Part shown: positions 1 through 8,263 of the stretch, in pieces
How positions within the stretch are numbered: position 1 is the stretch's first letter
Layout: the number at the start of each line of letters is the position of its first letter
Assembly: GCF_001298675.1 (NCBI RefSeq)
Contig: NZ_CYIG01000026.1
Location: forward strand, 1 to 49,535
Source: Paenacidovorax caeni
GTDB taxonomy: Bacteria; Pseudomonadota; Gammaproteobacteria; Burkholderiales; Burkholderiaceae_C
DNA: 49,535 nucleotides
Direction of reading: 5' to 3'
Notes under the pieces: model-generated
What the model saw: only the letters and a program-made list of their open reading frames with translations
What the model was told of the DNA's origin: nothing
Databases searched by the model: none
Program-made: the position numbers and the translations under genes

Positions 1-30
1 GCGGGCGTTCTTGTGCAGGGCTATCAACAT
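1..30 (-). pseudogene. Possible start of an IS481-like transposase, cut by the window edge
   Basis: Reading leftwards from an ATG at position 30, the ten visible codons give MLIALHKNAR. This resembles the N-terminus of IS481-family transposases, which often begin with a 'HKNAR-TTP' type motif. Only ten codons are visible, so the call is a pattern match and could be chance. If correct, the remainder lies beyond the left edge, and the transposition operon to the right sits in a region already carrying insertion sequences. Confidence 0.3.
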
Positions 31-515
31 GGCTTCACTCCCAGGGTCGATTGCAAGGACTCTATCAACTCTTGCAGAACCGCGCGGGCCATGAATAGGG
101 GATAGCGTTTTGGGTCTATGCAATCATCTGGGATGCGACACCTAACCTGTGGCCTGAAGCCGAGGCGGCAGCTTGTCGCAGCGACTTGTAATGGCAGACG
201 AGAACATCGGCAATGCCAAGAGGCCTTAATTGCCACCCTTGATTTGATATCAACCAGAGGCAGATAGCACTGCTGGACTATGAACTCGCAAAAAGCCATA
301 CTGCGAACAAACCGCTCATTGCCAAATCGGAATTTGGCGAGGTGTTTTAGGCAATAAAGGGAGGCGCGACAAACTGCGAGGAATCATTGACGATTCAAGC
401 CCAAGAGACTACTTGAAGATGCATATGACAAAACAGCGAAACTAAAGTTTGTCATTTAAACGAAAATTAAGAGCCCAGGCGATAACGCCCAATATTTAAT
501 TGAGAGGAATTTTCC
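31..515. other. Region without a recognisable gene, left flank of the transposition operon
   Basis: No convincing protein is seen here. A 91-codon open frame on the minus strand (24-299) has no recognisable domain and an arginine/cysteine-rich composition, so it is not called. From about 300 onwards the sequence becomes AT-rich like the transposition genes. It contains a short inverted repeat, ATGACAAA at 425-432 and TTTGTCAT at 448-455, and a related GACAAACTGCGAG at 368-380. These could belong to a transposon end or act as the terminator downstream of tniQ. Confidence 0.5.
425..455. repeat. Short inverted repeat downstream of tniQ, candidate transposon-end or terminator element
   Basis: ATGACAAA and TTTGTCAT form an exact 8-base inverted repeat separated by 15 bases. 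TnsA-less Tn7-like and Tn5053-like elements commonly carry TGACA/TGTCA motifs in their ends, and TGTCATTT here resembles the Tn5053 terminus. No matching target duplication was found against the candidate right end, so the boundary is unproven. Confidence 0.25.
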
Positions 516-2264
516 TTAATTTAGCAAATCTAATGTAAATATGTTATTTGGCCCAAAACCTATAGAATACCTAACACCAGATGATGATGTTTTGCCATAG
601 TTACCACAAAAAAACACAACTGTATTTTGAATGGATTTTAGCGCACTCTCTTTGTCATACCCCCATGCCTGCAACACCCCATCCGGAGTGGTTGCCGCAA
701 AATTAAAAAATCTATCAAACAAGATGCACTTAATTTTGCACTCCCCATAATAAAAAAATGACTCGGAAACTGCCTCCTTCAAAAAACCGCCCAATCCACG
801 AAGTGCCTTGACAGATTTCAAATCCATTTGATTTTCTCCAGGCATTTCTATGGCGTATTTATTTTTATATAGATTTTCAAGATTTGATTCGGAAGATGTA
901 GGCTGCATCCTAACATCAAACGAAAATGGTGCTTCTAATTTATTTTTTGTGCAGCCAAAAAATAATAGTTTCTCATCCTGCTCGATTGAATACCAAGCTA
1001 CCCTCCCCTCCTTCCAATTCACATCATCAATCGTCCAGTCAGCCCAATTTTCATCCATTGATTTTTCAATTTGACGAATTGCATCCCCCCATGCAAGCAG
1101 ACATACCAAGGCCGAATAATGATACTGGAGCCATGTATCATACCTATAGCTTGCAGATTGAGTAAAATTGAAATTTTGAGATTTGCCAATGAAATTTTCG
1201 AAAATGATAGCAAACTTTTTGCTATCATCGCTCAATTTCCGCCTGGGCCATCGCCATAGATATGCGTGATTTTCAAGTCGGCGAGTCCAAAGCATCTCAA
1301 GAAAAGCATTGCGTACTGTTTTTCTGCGAAAAAACTCTCTCGAAAGAGAAAATGGATCTTTAATCCTGGATGATTCTAAAACTCTCTGATCCAGATCTTC
1401 TTTTGCTTGCCTTCTGAGATGCCGCGACATTGCCCTATAAACGGAAAGTTGCGGACTATGTTCTAGCTCCGAGTAGTACTTTCCGACAATATTTTTTCCC
1501 TTGATTGATGTGCTAGCACTGTAAGGTGTCCAGTCCGCAACTGACGACTTTGTAAAAAGCCAAAATTTTTCTGCCTTTTCAAAGCAATTCGGATATGAAA
1601 TACCCAACTCAGAACACCACCTCTCGGTAAGGGCCAGTTGCTCCGCCGAATCGGGTCTACTTCTTTCTTTATTTACATGCATCTTCCCCGAATTTTGCAC
1701 CCATTGCGCGACTTCCGACCAAGCGTTAATTCCTTCTTGTGCTAGCGTGGGCCGCCTCATTGAATATGGACTAGCTACCCATTTCGAGCCACATCGACAT
1801 CCTAAGTTGCGAACAGCAAGCCCCCCTAAGCCCATTTTAAAATTGACACCACACTTCTCACAATGACTTCGTAGTTGCACATGATGAATGGGACACTCCA
1901 TAACAAGTTTAATTGACATTAACCAAGTATGGTAACCAAGTACTATGCATTGTGGACACCATCTAGGTTGTGAGCTGGCGTGATCCAGATAAAGCCATTG
2001 AGGAATTTGATTTTTTAAACAAAAATCTGAAAAAGAAGAATACGGCTCATCCAAAGCGTCAGCTACGAGCCTCACAACATCCTCGCTGCCACCACTTCTT
2101 GCATCTAAATCAAGAGCACTTACATTTTCAATTCGAGCGAATGTATATATATCACCTTTACGAAGGTCATTTAACCAAGTTGCTCGCAGCAAAGTACTCC
2201 ACAGTGATGCATAAGGCAACACCGATCCTCTATACCATGTCAAAAATTTCCTGGCATGCGGCAT
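516..2264 (-). CDS. tniQ: TniQ/TnsD-family transposition target-selection protein
   Basis: A 582-residue protein with the TniQ zinc-binding signature near residues 102-158: RWCPQC (C103, C106), then CPIHH (C124, H127), then CEKC (C135, C138) and CRC (C156, C158). TniQ proteins are DNA-binding or adaptor subunits that bring the AAA+ ATPase and transposase to the target site. About 400 residues follow the zinc region, making it closer in size to TnsD than to the short TniQ of Cascade-linked elements. That size suggests direct target-DNA recognition, which is inference. It is the last gene of a minus-strand operon, 41 bases after the ATPase gene. The coding sequence is strikingly AT-rich compared with the genes right of 5970, consistent with horizontal transfer. 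The target site cannot be deduced from the protein. Confidence 0.85.
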   Translation of the reverse strand: MPHARKFLTWYRGSVLPYASLWSTLLRATWLNDLRKGDIYTFARIENVSALDLDARSGGSEDVVRLVADALDEPYSSFSDFCLKNQIPQWLYLDHASSQPRWCPQCIVLGYHTWLMSIKLVMECPIHHVQLRSHCEKCGVNFKMGLGGLAVRNLGCRCGSKWVASPYSMRRPTLAQEGINAWSEVAQWVQNSGKMHVNKERSRPDSAEQLALTERWCSELGISYPNCFEKAEKFWLFTKSSVADWTPYSASTSIKGKNIVGKYYSELEHSPQLSVYRAMSRHLRRQAKEDLDQRVLESSRIKDPFSLSREFFRRKTVRNAFLEMLWTRRLENHAYLWRWPRRKLSDDSKKFAIIFENFIGKSQNFNFTQSASYRYDTWLQYHYSALVCLLAWGDAIRQIEKSMDENWADWTIDDVNWKEGRVAWYSIEQDEKLLFFGCTKNKLEAPFSFDVRMQPTSSESNLENLYKNKYAIEMPGENQMDLKSVKALRGLGGFLKEAVSESFFYYGECKIKCILFDRFFNFAATTPDGVLQAWGYDKESALKSIQNTVVFFCGNYGKTSSSGVRYSIGFGPNNIFTLDLLN

Positions 2265-2305
2265 GAAATTTAAATATATTTAATACCAAATAATTAAATG
2301 CATTA

Positions 2306-3298
2306 TTATTTCCCCCGTAGGAGTCGTGGAGCTACGGCGCCTACAATAGACATTAGTTGTTTGTGTCCACAATAGGTGACAACCTCGCGAATAGATGATT
2401 TCGAGACAACGGAGAGCGGATCTGCGCCAGACGCAATTCTCAAAAGAATATTCCGAGAAACTTGCGATATTGTTTTCATGGGAAATTCCATTGGACCAGA
2501 ATAGCCCGGTGGAAGCTCGTCAACCATGGTTTTCCAAAGTAACGAGGCACAATCAGCCATGCGAAATCCCTTTGACCACGCTAATGGCGCCACCCCCTCG
2601 GTAAAAGAAATTCCTGATCCTTTTGGCCACTCTGTGCCAGAATCATATCCTAGGAGTACAAATTCAAGCTCATCCTCGGAGGAAATTCCCAGAAATCGAT
2701 ACTGTGACAGCATAAATCTGGCAGCGGCATGAGCTCCGCCGGTAAGAGCGAGAGCCATGGGCTGATCGAAAATCTGGACTGAAGCAATCGAAATTACTGT
2801 TAATCTAATTCTTTCTTTTTCCAATAAACTATGTATTTCAACTAACCACAACCACTCTCTCTCCGTCATTCCTTGAGACTCGTCAATAACAAGAACAACA
2901 AAGCGCCCGCCTCCCTCGAATGCAAGATTAACAACTTTTTCTATAAGTTGATGTTTCCTTTGCAGGCTATTTCGCACATTATTGGCCAAACCATGATTTG
3001 CCGAGCGCAGAAGGCTCCCATACATTATTCCGGCAAAACTGCACTCCGAGTGACTCCAGATAATTAGAGGAATAATTTGGCCACATCTTTCCATCAACAT
3101 TGATCCGAGCCAATTATCAACCCCACTGGATTTTCCAAATCTGGATGGTCCAAATACCACCCCGCCATCCATTTGATCATCGAGCCATTGCCCGATGCCC
3201 GCAACCATTGCGTTAATTGATGGGGTAAAAAGGGAGTAATCCCGAGTTACCAACGGATGATCTTTGGGCAAGTGAGGAGGGACAAGAGGTGATTCCAT
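2306..3298 (-). CDS. tniB: TnsC/TniB-family AAA+ ATPase, transposition regulator
   Basis: A 330-residue ATPase. Walker A is GPSRFGKS at residues 50-57, and Walker B is the hydrophobic stretch FVVLVIDE at about 133-140 ending in the DE pair. In Tn7/Tn5053-like elements this protein forms ATP-dependent filaments on target DNA and bridges the target selector (TniQ/TnsD) to the DDE transposase. The length is close to TniB (about 300) and much shorter than Tn7 TnsC (about 555), so the N- and C-terminal extensions that contact TnsA in Tn7 are probably missing. This fits the apparent absence of tnsA. It lies 55 bases downstream of the transposase gene and 41 bases upstream of tniQ, all on the minus strand, indicating one operon. 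Base composition is AT-rich like its neighbours. Confidence 0.85.
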   Translation of the reverse strand: MESPLVPPHLPKDHPLVTRDYSLFTPSINAMVAGIGQWLDDQMDGGVVFGPSRFGKSSGVDNWLGSMLMERCGQIIPLIIWSHSECSFAGIMYGSLLRSANHGLANNVRNSLQRKHQLIEKVVNLAFEGGGRFVVLVIDESQGMTEREWLWLVEIHSLLEKERIRLTVISIASVQIFDQPMALALTGGAHAAARFMLSQYRFLGISSEDELEFVLLGYDSGTEWPKGSGISFTEGVAPLAWSKGFRMADCASLLWKTMVDELPPGYSGPMEFPMKTISQVSRNILLRIASGADPLSVVSKSSIREVVTYCGHKQLMSIVGAVAPRLLRGK

Positions 3299-3353
3299 TG
3301 CTTCTGCCTACCTTGATTTTTAAATTTATTTTATGCCGTAGAAATACTAAAAT

Positions 3354-5465
3354 CTACCAGATTTTCGCCTTTCGCATGGTGAGTTGCGCGGAATTCTTTG
3401 CGGGAATTGTAGCTTGCGATTTTGAATTCTGTTTGGTTTTTTTATTTTTTATTGGTGCGTCCTCTGTCTTGTTGGCTTCTGGAATTTCGCATGAGCAGCC
3501 AAAATCGGCACAATCTTTTTGCGTGTAACTATCCAGCGACATCGGATTAATTGAAGGATTGATTGCAATATTGTCTGAATACGCCTGCAAAATCCTGCGC
3601 TGCTCAAGATAGGCCGGGTGAACTGGCAATTTTTTGTCCCTCTGATTTTCGCTGTATCTAATCAACTCCTCTACAGCATCATTAGAAAATGTCAAATGCA
3701 ACAATCTCTTTATTTCAAGCGCCCGAATAGCACTGCGCACATAAAGAGAATGAGGTGTGCGATGCCATGGCGGTGCAGCACGGACAGTGCATACATACAG
3801 TCCTTCTTGAGTACTGACGGTAGCCCATCGTGCATCGTCTTCATTTTCAATAGTTAACCAGAATTTGTCGCCAACAAGATCAAGTCGATGAGCCAAATCT
3901 TCCGACGAGTAACGTGCATTTTGAAAATTAAAATACGGGCGGCGTCCTGTATTTTTCCCACCATGCAATTGGCATAGTTTTCTTGTCGCTCCAAGACGCG
4001 CGACTTGGTGAGGGTCAGCTATTCTTATAAAAGCTGAATTTTTTCCACTGGCAAGAAAATTCATCTGCGCAAGAGGGCTTCGATAGCCGATGCCGTGATG
4101 AGGAACTGCATTGTAATTTGCAATAATCACATCTAGAAGCTCGAATAGATACTCGACTTGAAACTGAAGTTCATGAGCTTTTTTTGCAGGCTCGAAATCG
4201 CCCTTCAAATCATCCAGTTTTGATTTTGTTGAATTGGACAGATTGTGCAGGCCTGCCCCTCCACCCGCCAATGTTCTGAAATATGTTTCAATAAATGGTC
4301 GATCATCAAGACTTCGCCGGGAAGAAAAAGATCTTTGATCTTGAGGCTTAATTATCTTGCAATCAACTACTTCTTTTATTCTTTTTTCAACTCGACCACA
4401 TGTGTTTGCCAAAGCGCCATCTACACTGAACTCGTCCCAGCACGCACCAATGAACTTCTGATCAAGAGCCGAAGGGAAATTTGCTTCTGTGCTATAAGCA
4501 AATTCGCTAAAAGAAATTGCACGCCTCTCCCATTTCCCAAGAGCATTTCGAACGGCGCGCAAAACGTCCTCAGCACCTACTTCTCTGCGCATACTCAGAT
4601 AATATCCCAGTACTGCGCGCGTGGATACTTCAATAATCACTATCACCCAGAGTCTATGAATCTTCCGTTGTTCATACCCACCGTGTGGTGAGGGCACCAT
4701 TACAATCATGCGCAAATCTAATTTATGCGCATCACACTCCACGCGCTGGAACAATTCAAGCATAGGTCGTTTTGTGCCGTCGCCAGCGCGTGACTTTTTT
4801 TGTGCTTCCGGCCCACCTAGAAGTGAAATGGATTTTTTTGAATTATCATTGAGAACTTTGTTTATAAATTTGCATAGTGATGTATATCCCATCTGGAATG
4901 TGTTAAAGGGCCATTCGCCGCGCCTCTCAACGCCATTTTCTCGAAGTTTTGAATAGAACCAGCGCAGAAGTACTTGTTTAGGTCTTCTTGTGCCCTCAAG
5001 CCCTTCAGGAGTTTTTAAAATTCTCTCACGAAATTCTTGCTCTAGCGTTCTGTTTTCAGGAGAAGCAAAAAGCCATTGCAAACTACCGGCGCTACCAGCA
5101 CCACTTCCTGGAATGATTTTAGGAGTCGCTTGCCTGATCCAAGGATTGATCCGCATGTGGGGAATAAGTCCTCTCCATCCAAAAAGGTAACCATCGTGTG
5201 CTGTTTTAAGACAGCGCTCTGAGATGAGCCGATAGACCTGCGAGCGGCCCATGCCCCACCGCTGCTTTAACATCTGGTCAGATGCTCCATCGAAATAGTC
5301 AAGCACAGCTTTTTTCCGGCGCAGAAAAAGCTCACGCCTCTCTTCTGTGAGAGCGTCCTCATCCACTGATATCCATTTTGATGGATGGACTAGCTCTGCC
5401 GCTTGCCCATCAAATTGAATTTGGCTAGCCCAAGCTATGGAGCCAATGCGCGATTTTTTGGGCAT
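3354..5465 (-). CDS. tniA: TnsB/TniA-type DDE transposase (rve integrase core, Mu-type C-terminus)
   Basis: A 703-residue protein, almost exactly the length of Tn7 TnsB and longer than TniA (about 560). N-terminal helix-turn-helix-like segments (for example GMGRSQVYRLI) precede an RNase H-fold catalytic core. The likely DDE triad is D245 in ECDAHKLD, D349 in FSVDGALAN and E393 in RPFIETYFRTL. The 'RPFIE-FFRTL' context is typical of TnsB-like integrases. The enzyme would bind the transposon ends and catalyse strand transfer. The ATG at 5465 is preferred over an upstream TTG because GGAGG lies at ideal spacing. The C-terminus is lysine-rich and may contact the ATPase. It heads the operon tniA-tniB-tniQ. 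No tnsA homologue is found upstream, so transposition would be replicative or need another nuclease. Confidence 0.87.
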   Translation of the reverse strand: MPKKSRIGSIAWASQIQFDGQAAELVHPSKWISVDEDALTEERRELFLRRKKAVLDYFDGASDQMLKQRWGMGRSQVYRLISERCLKTAHDGYLFGWRGLIPHMRINPWIRQATPKIIPGSGAGSAGSLQWLFASPENRTLEQEFRERILKTPEGLEGTRRPKQVLLRWFYSKLRENGVERRGEWPFNTFQMGYTSLCKFINKVLNDNSKKSISLLGGPEAQKKSRAGDGTKRPMLELFQRVECDAHKLDLRMIVMVPSPHGGYEQRKIHRLWVIVIIEVSTRAVLGYYLSMRREVGAEDVLRAVRNALGKWERRAISFSEFAYSTEANFPSALDQKFIGACWDEFSVDGALANTCGRVEKRIKEVVDCKIIKPQDQRSFSSRRSLDDRPFIETYFRTLAGGGAGLHNLSNSTKSKLDDLKGDFEPAKKAHELQFQVEYLFELLDVIIANYNAVPHHGIGYRSPLAQMNFLASGKNSAFIRIADPHQVARLGATRKLCQLHGGKNTGRRPYFNFQNARYSSEDLAHRLDLVGDKFWLTIENEDDARWATVSTQEGLYVCTVRAAPPWHRTPHSLYVRSAIRALEIKRLLHLTFSNDAVEELIRYSENQRDKKLPVHPAYLEQRRILQAYSDNIAINPSINPMSLDSYTQKDCADFGCSCEIPEANKTEDAPIKNKKTKQNSKSQATIPAKNSAQLTMRKAKIW

Positions 5466-5470
5466 ACATG

Positions 5471-5475
5471 CCTCC
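5471..5475 (-). promoter_or_regulatory. Ribosome binding site deciding the tniA start
   Basis: On the minus strand GGAGG lies five bases before the ATG at 5465 (GGAGGcatgtATG). This favours that ATG over the TTG at 5486. A 9-base palindromic hairpin (CCAGCAAAA / TTTTGCTGG, 5480-5498) lies just upstream and could mark the leader or a protein-binding site. Confidence 0.65.
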
Positions 5476-5500
5476 AAGGCCAGCAAAAATTTTGCTGGAG

Positions 5501-5570
5501 GGTAGTTTGCAAGATTTTTACAACTTCACTTTTTTCGGCAATTGAACTACAACTTGTCTTGCGTTACAAG
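5501..5570. repeat. Candidate transposon right end with repeated transposase-binding sites
   Basis: Between the tniA start and the insertion-sequence remnant, TACAACTT occurs at 5519-5526 and again at 5548-5555, 29 bases apart. Read on the minus strand, both copies belong to a longer shared pattern, AAGTTGTA followed by six bases and TTGC. Repeated sites of 20-odd bases at the end next to tnsB are the norm in Tn7-like elements. A TGT terminus reading inward from 5568 is possible. The exact end and any target duplication could not be fixed. Confidence 0.35.
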
Positions 5571-5661
5571 ATGGCTAATCAATTGAATTGAGGCCATATG
5601 GCTTAGAACGTTTCATCAATCAAATCCGATGGTGTGATAGTTTTGCTAACGATCAGACAAT

Positions 5662-5925
5662 TCAAACCATAGATGCCGCCAGATGGATGGCCCCCAGGAA
5701 GTTGCAAGCGGTCTTGCCGTAGCGCGTAGCAATGACCCGGGACTGCTGCAAGCATGCGAAGAAGTTCTCGATCAGATGCTAGAGCCTTGTAGAGGTTGCG
5801 GTCATCTCGGGGCGTCAAGGAGCTTCTGGAAGTGCTCGCTGGTGTACTGACCGTCCTGCCTGACCTAGTAGCAGGTCTTTGATGCGATTCCACTGCACAT
5901 CACTGGGCGCATATCTTTGACTCAT
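5662..5925 (-). pseudogene. Remnant of an IS5-family (IS427-like) transposase with a large internal deletion
   Basis: Starting at the ATG at 5925, the minus strand encodes MSQRYAPSDVQWNRIKDLLL, which resembles the N-terminus of IS427-type OrfA. That frame stops after 38 codons. In another frame (5775-5662) the sequence gives LIENFFACLQQSR followed by VIATRYGKTACNFLGAIHLA, the C-terminal signature of IS5-family OrfB, ending in a stop. The two ends are about 100 bases apart, whereas an intact transposase needs over 700 bases, and a stop codon precedes the C-terminal part. The element is therefore dead. A 96-codon open frame across it (5603-5893) is a mixed-frame artefact. Confidence 0.75.
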
Positions 5926-5976
5926 CGCATTCACTTGCGCTGGGGCTTCGACTTTCGATCGCAGAGGCATTGATTG

Positions 5977-7680
5977 ATGACACGCCCTAGTCGTTCGCTA
6001 CCTTTTCACAGCATCGATAGTTACAACTTCTGTTCCGTGAACGGCAAAGAAACTGCACGCGCGATGTTTGCGGGATACTGGGCAGACATCTCACAACTTC
6101 GAGCCGCTGCCGTGAATCTGCACATCCCCACAATGTTCGTGATGATCCTTGTGGCCACGTCGATCATGGCCGTCGCATTGGGCACTTTAGCCTTTCGCAA
6201 GTTGCCGGATCTCAGGAGTTGGTCGTTGTCCCTGTTGCTACAGGTCGTGGCTTACGTCCTGTTTAGCCTGCGCGGGCAAGTCAGTGACATATGGTCCATC
6301 GTTGTTGGCAATGCCTGCATCACCGCCTCTGTGGCGCTTTATGGCGCAGGCCTTTATCAGTTCCATCATCGTCGCACCCCAAAGTGGCTGCTGCTAGCAC
6401 CCGTCATGGTTTGCATCGTGGGCTTCTTGATCTGGATCGGCGATTACCGTGCCAGGGTTGCGATCGGCAGTGGGTTGTGGCTGCTGCAAGTCCTCTATCT
6501 GTTGGGCCTGCTCGTGGCATTTCGTGACAGAACGGAAGGCTGCGGCCAATACATTCTGGGGGCTGCCGCTGTGCTCTTTGCTGGCACACAGGCGTACCGG
6601 TTGTTTGCCGTTTTAGGCGGAACAGACAGTTCGGTGCAATTCACCGATGCCACCCCCCCAGTCGTTGCAAGCTATTTTTCCTCACTAGCCTGTACGCTGC
6701 TGTTGGCGGTTGGCGCCCTGACGATGATTCAGGAGCGCTACGAGCAGGCATTGCGCGGCAGCGAAGCGCGGTACCGCAAATTGATTGATTACGCCACACA
6801 GGGCATTTGTGTGCTGCAGGATGACCGGTTTCGCTTCGTGAACCCGAAAACGTTGGACCTGCTTGGCTACAACGAAGCGGAGCTGGTGAACCAACCCCTT
6901 TTCTCGCTGATTCACCCTGATGACCAGGGGCTGGCCAAGGCCAACCACGCTTTGCGCCTTGAGGGCAAAGGCGAGGGCCTGACTTACCCGCTGCGAATGC
7001 ATACACGCCAACGGGGTTGGCGCTGGTTCGAGATCAGCGGCGTGCTGTTTGACTGGCATGGCAGGCCAGCCACCCTCAATTTCCTGGCGGATGTGACCGA
7101 GCGCTTACAGGCCGCCGAACAAATGCGCGAGCTGGCTTACCACGATACGCTGACCCACTTGCCCAACCGCCGTCTGCTCTTGGACCACCTGACGCTGGCC
7201 CGGGCGGCCTATGAACGTAGCGGCAAACACGGTGCGCTGGTGTTCATCGACCTGGATAACTTCAAACCACTCAATGACCTGCATGGCCATGCGGTGGGCG
7301 ACCTGCTGCTGATCGAAGTGGCCCAGAGGCTGCTGCATACCATTCGCGGAGCAGACACCGCCGCACGGTTTGGCGGTGATGAGTTTGTTGTCCTGCTTAC
7401 TCAACTGAGCGAGGATGCAGTGACCGCCCGTATGCAGGCCCAGCAGTTTGCCGAGAAGCTGTTGTCGGTGCTGGGGCAGCCTTATCTGCTGTCAACCGAG
7501 CTCAACGGAGCCCGCCACACTGTTGAGCACCATTGCACTGGCACTGCGGGCGTGGTGGTGTTCAATGGGACCGGCGAGTCCAATGAAGCGCTGCTGGATC
7601 GTGCCGATGCAGCGATGTATGAGGCCAAGCAGGCCGGCCGCAACTGCATGCGCTTCAGTGAAGGTCGGCTTGGCGGCTAA
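5977..7680 (+). CDS. Membrane-bound PAS-GGDEF diguanylate cyclase
   Basis: About 567 residues. Seven hydrophobic segments form an N-terminal sensory membrane region up to about residue 255, followed by a PAS domain (about 262-380, with YRKLIDYATQGICVLQDDRF) and a GGDEF domain. The active-site GGDEF is intact at about residue 466. An RGAD inhibitory site stands five residues before it, so product inhibition by c-di-GMP is expected. There is no EAL domain. The enzyme would make c-di-GMP from two GTP in response to a membrane or PAS-sensed signal. The start is uncertain: ATG 5977 is given, but the conserved-looking part begins near GTG 6112 (NLHIPTMFVMIL), and ATG 6064 is also possible. This is the first host-like, GC-rich gene right of the mobile region. 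Confidence 0.85.
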   Translation: MTRPSRSLPFHSIDSYNFCSVNGKETARAMFAGYWADISQLRAAAVNLHIPTMFVMILVATSIMAVALGTLAFRKLPDLRSWSLSLLLQVVAYVLFSLRGQVSDIWSIVVGNACITASVALYGAGLYQFHHRRTPKWLLLAPVMVCIVGFLIWIGDYRARVAIGSGLWLLQVLYLLGLLVAFRDRTEGCGQYILGAAAVLFAGTQAYRLFAVLGGTDSSVQFTDATPPVVASYFSSLACTLLLAVGALTMIQERYEQALRGSEARYRKLIDYATQGICVLQDDRFRFVNPKTLDLLGYNEAELVNQPLFSLIHPDDQGLAKANHALRLEGKGEGLTYPLRMHTRQRGWRWFEISGVLFDWHGRPATLNFLADVTERLQAAEQMRELAYHDTLTHLPNRRLLLDHLTLARAAYERSGKHGALVFIDLDNFKPLNDLHGHAVGDLLLIEVAQRLLHTIRGADTAARFGGDEFVVLLTQLSEDAVTARMQAQQFAEKLLSVLGQPYLLSTELNGARHTVEHHCTGTAGVVVFNGTGESNEALLDRADAAMYEAKQAGRNCMRFSEGRLGG

Positions 7681-7788
7681 GCTGGATTGAGCTGCAGCAT
7701 CAAATTTTTGGCGACTAAGGCGAATGGCTTGCAGGGCTGTGATGGCCGCCGCCTGCACGCTGCGCTACCAGCCCGGATAATGCGGCAC

Positions 7789-8202
7789 ATGCGAATCCTC
7801 CACACCATGCTGCGCGTGGGCAACCTCCAGCGCTCCATCGACTTTTACACCCAGGTGCTGGGCATGCAACTGCTGCGCACCTCTGAAAACCCCGAGTACA
7901 AGTACTCCTTGGCCTTCCTCGGCTTCGAGGGCGGCAACCCCGGCCAGGCCGAGATCGAGCTGACCTACAACTGGGGCGTTGAAAGCTACGACATGGGTTC
8001 GGCCTATGGTCACATCGCCATCGGCGTGGCCGATGCCTACGCCGCCTGCGAGAAGATCAAGGCGGCCGGTGGCAGCGTGACGCGCGAGGCGGGCCCGGTG
8101 AAGGGCGGCACGACGGTGATCGCCTTCGTGACCGATCCGGACGGCTACAAGATCGAATTAATTCAACGCGCAGAGCACGCCGCAGGCGGCGGTCTGCGCT
8201 GA
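7789..8202 (+). CDS. gloA: Lactoylglutathione lyase (glyoxalase I)
   Basis: A 137-residue single-domain glyoxalase I that isomerises the methylglyoxal-glutathione hemithioacetal to S-lactoylglutathione in the cytosol. The start [20 protein letters not shown] is canonical for the family and was chosen over upstream frame extensions. Expected metal ligands are visible: H5, the glutamate in [10 protein letters not shown] in GHIAIGV and the glutamate in GYKIELIQ. The length matches the nickel-type bacterial enzyme. It is monocistronic and converges on a LysR gene. A repeat of family A forms a 16-base-pair hairpin followed by T residues between them. Confidence 0.95.
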   Translation: MRILHTMLRVGNLQRSIDFYTQVLGMQLLRTSENPEYKYSLAFLGFEGGNPGQAEIELTYNWGVESYDMGSAYGHIAIGVADAYAACEKIKAAGGSVTREAGPVKGGTTVIAFVTDPDGYKIELIQRAEHAAGGGLR

Positions 8203-8207
8203 TTTGC

Positions 8208-8262
8208 TCTTGTATTGATAGCTTCTAGCGCTTATCTGGCAAGCGCTAGAAGCTATTTTTGC
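8208..8262. repeat. Family A palindromic repeat, copy 1, also a likely terminator
   Basis: A perfect 16-base-pair stem (8218-8233 with 8241-8256), loop ATCTGGC, then TTTT. It lies between convergent gloA and the LysR gene, so it can terminate transcription of gloA. Key core: CTAGCGCTT-ATCTGGC-AAGCGCTAG. Confidence 0.85.
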
Positions 8263-8263
8263 A

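Noticed and set aside
24-299. 91-codon open frame on the minus strand at the left edge
   Set aside because: No recognisable domain, unusual composition, and no convincing ribosome site; likely a chance frame.
516-5465. CRISPR-associated transposon
   Set aside because: No cas gene, CRISPR repeat or guide RNA candidate is visible nearby; TniQ is long, as in self-targeting systems. The left side is outside the window, so it is not excluded.
5603-5893. 96-codon open frame
   Set aside because: It reads a wrong frame across the IS5-family remnant; the true similarity is in two other frames.
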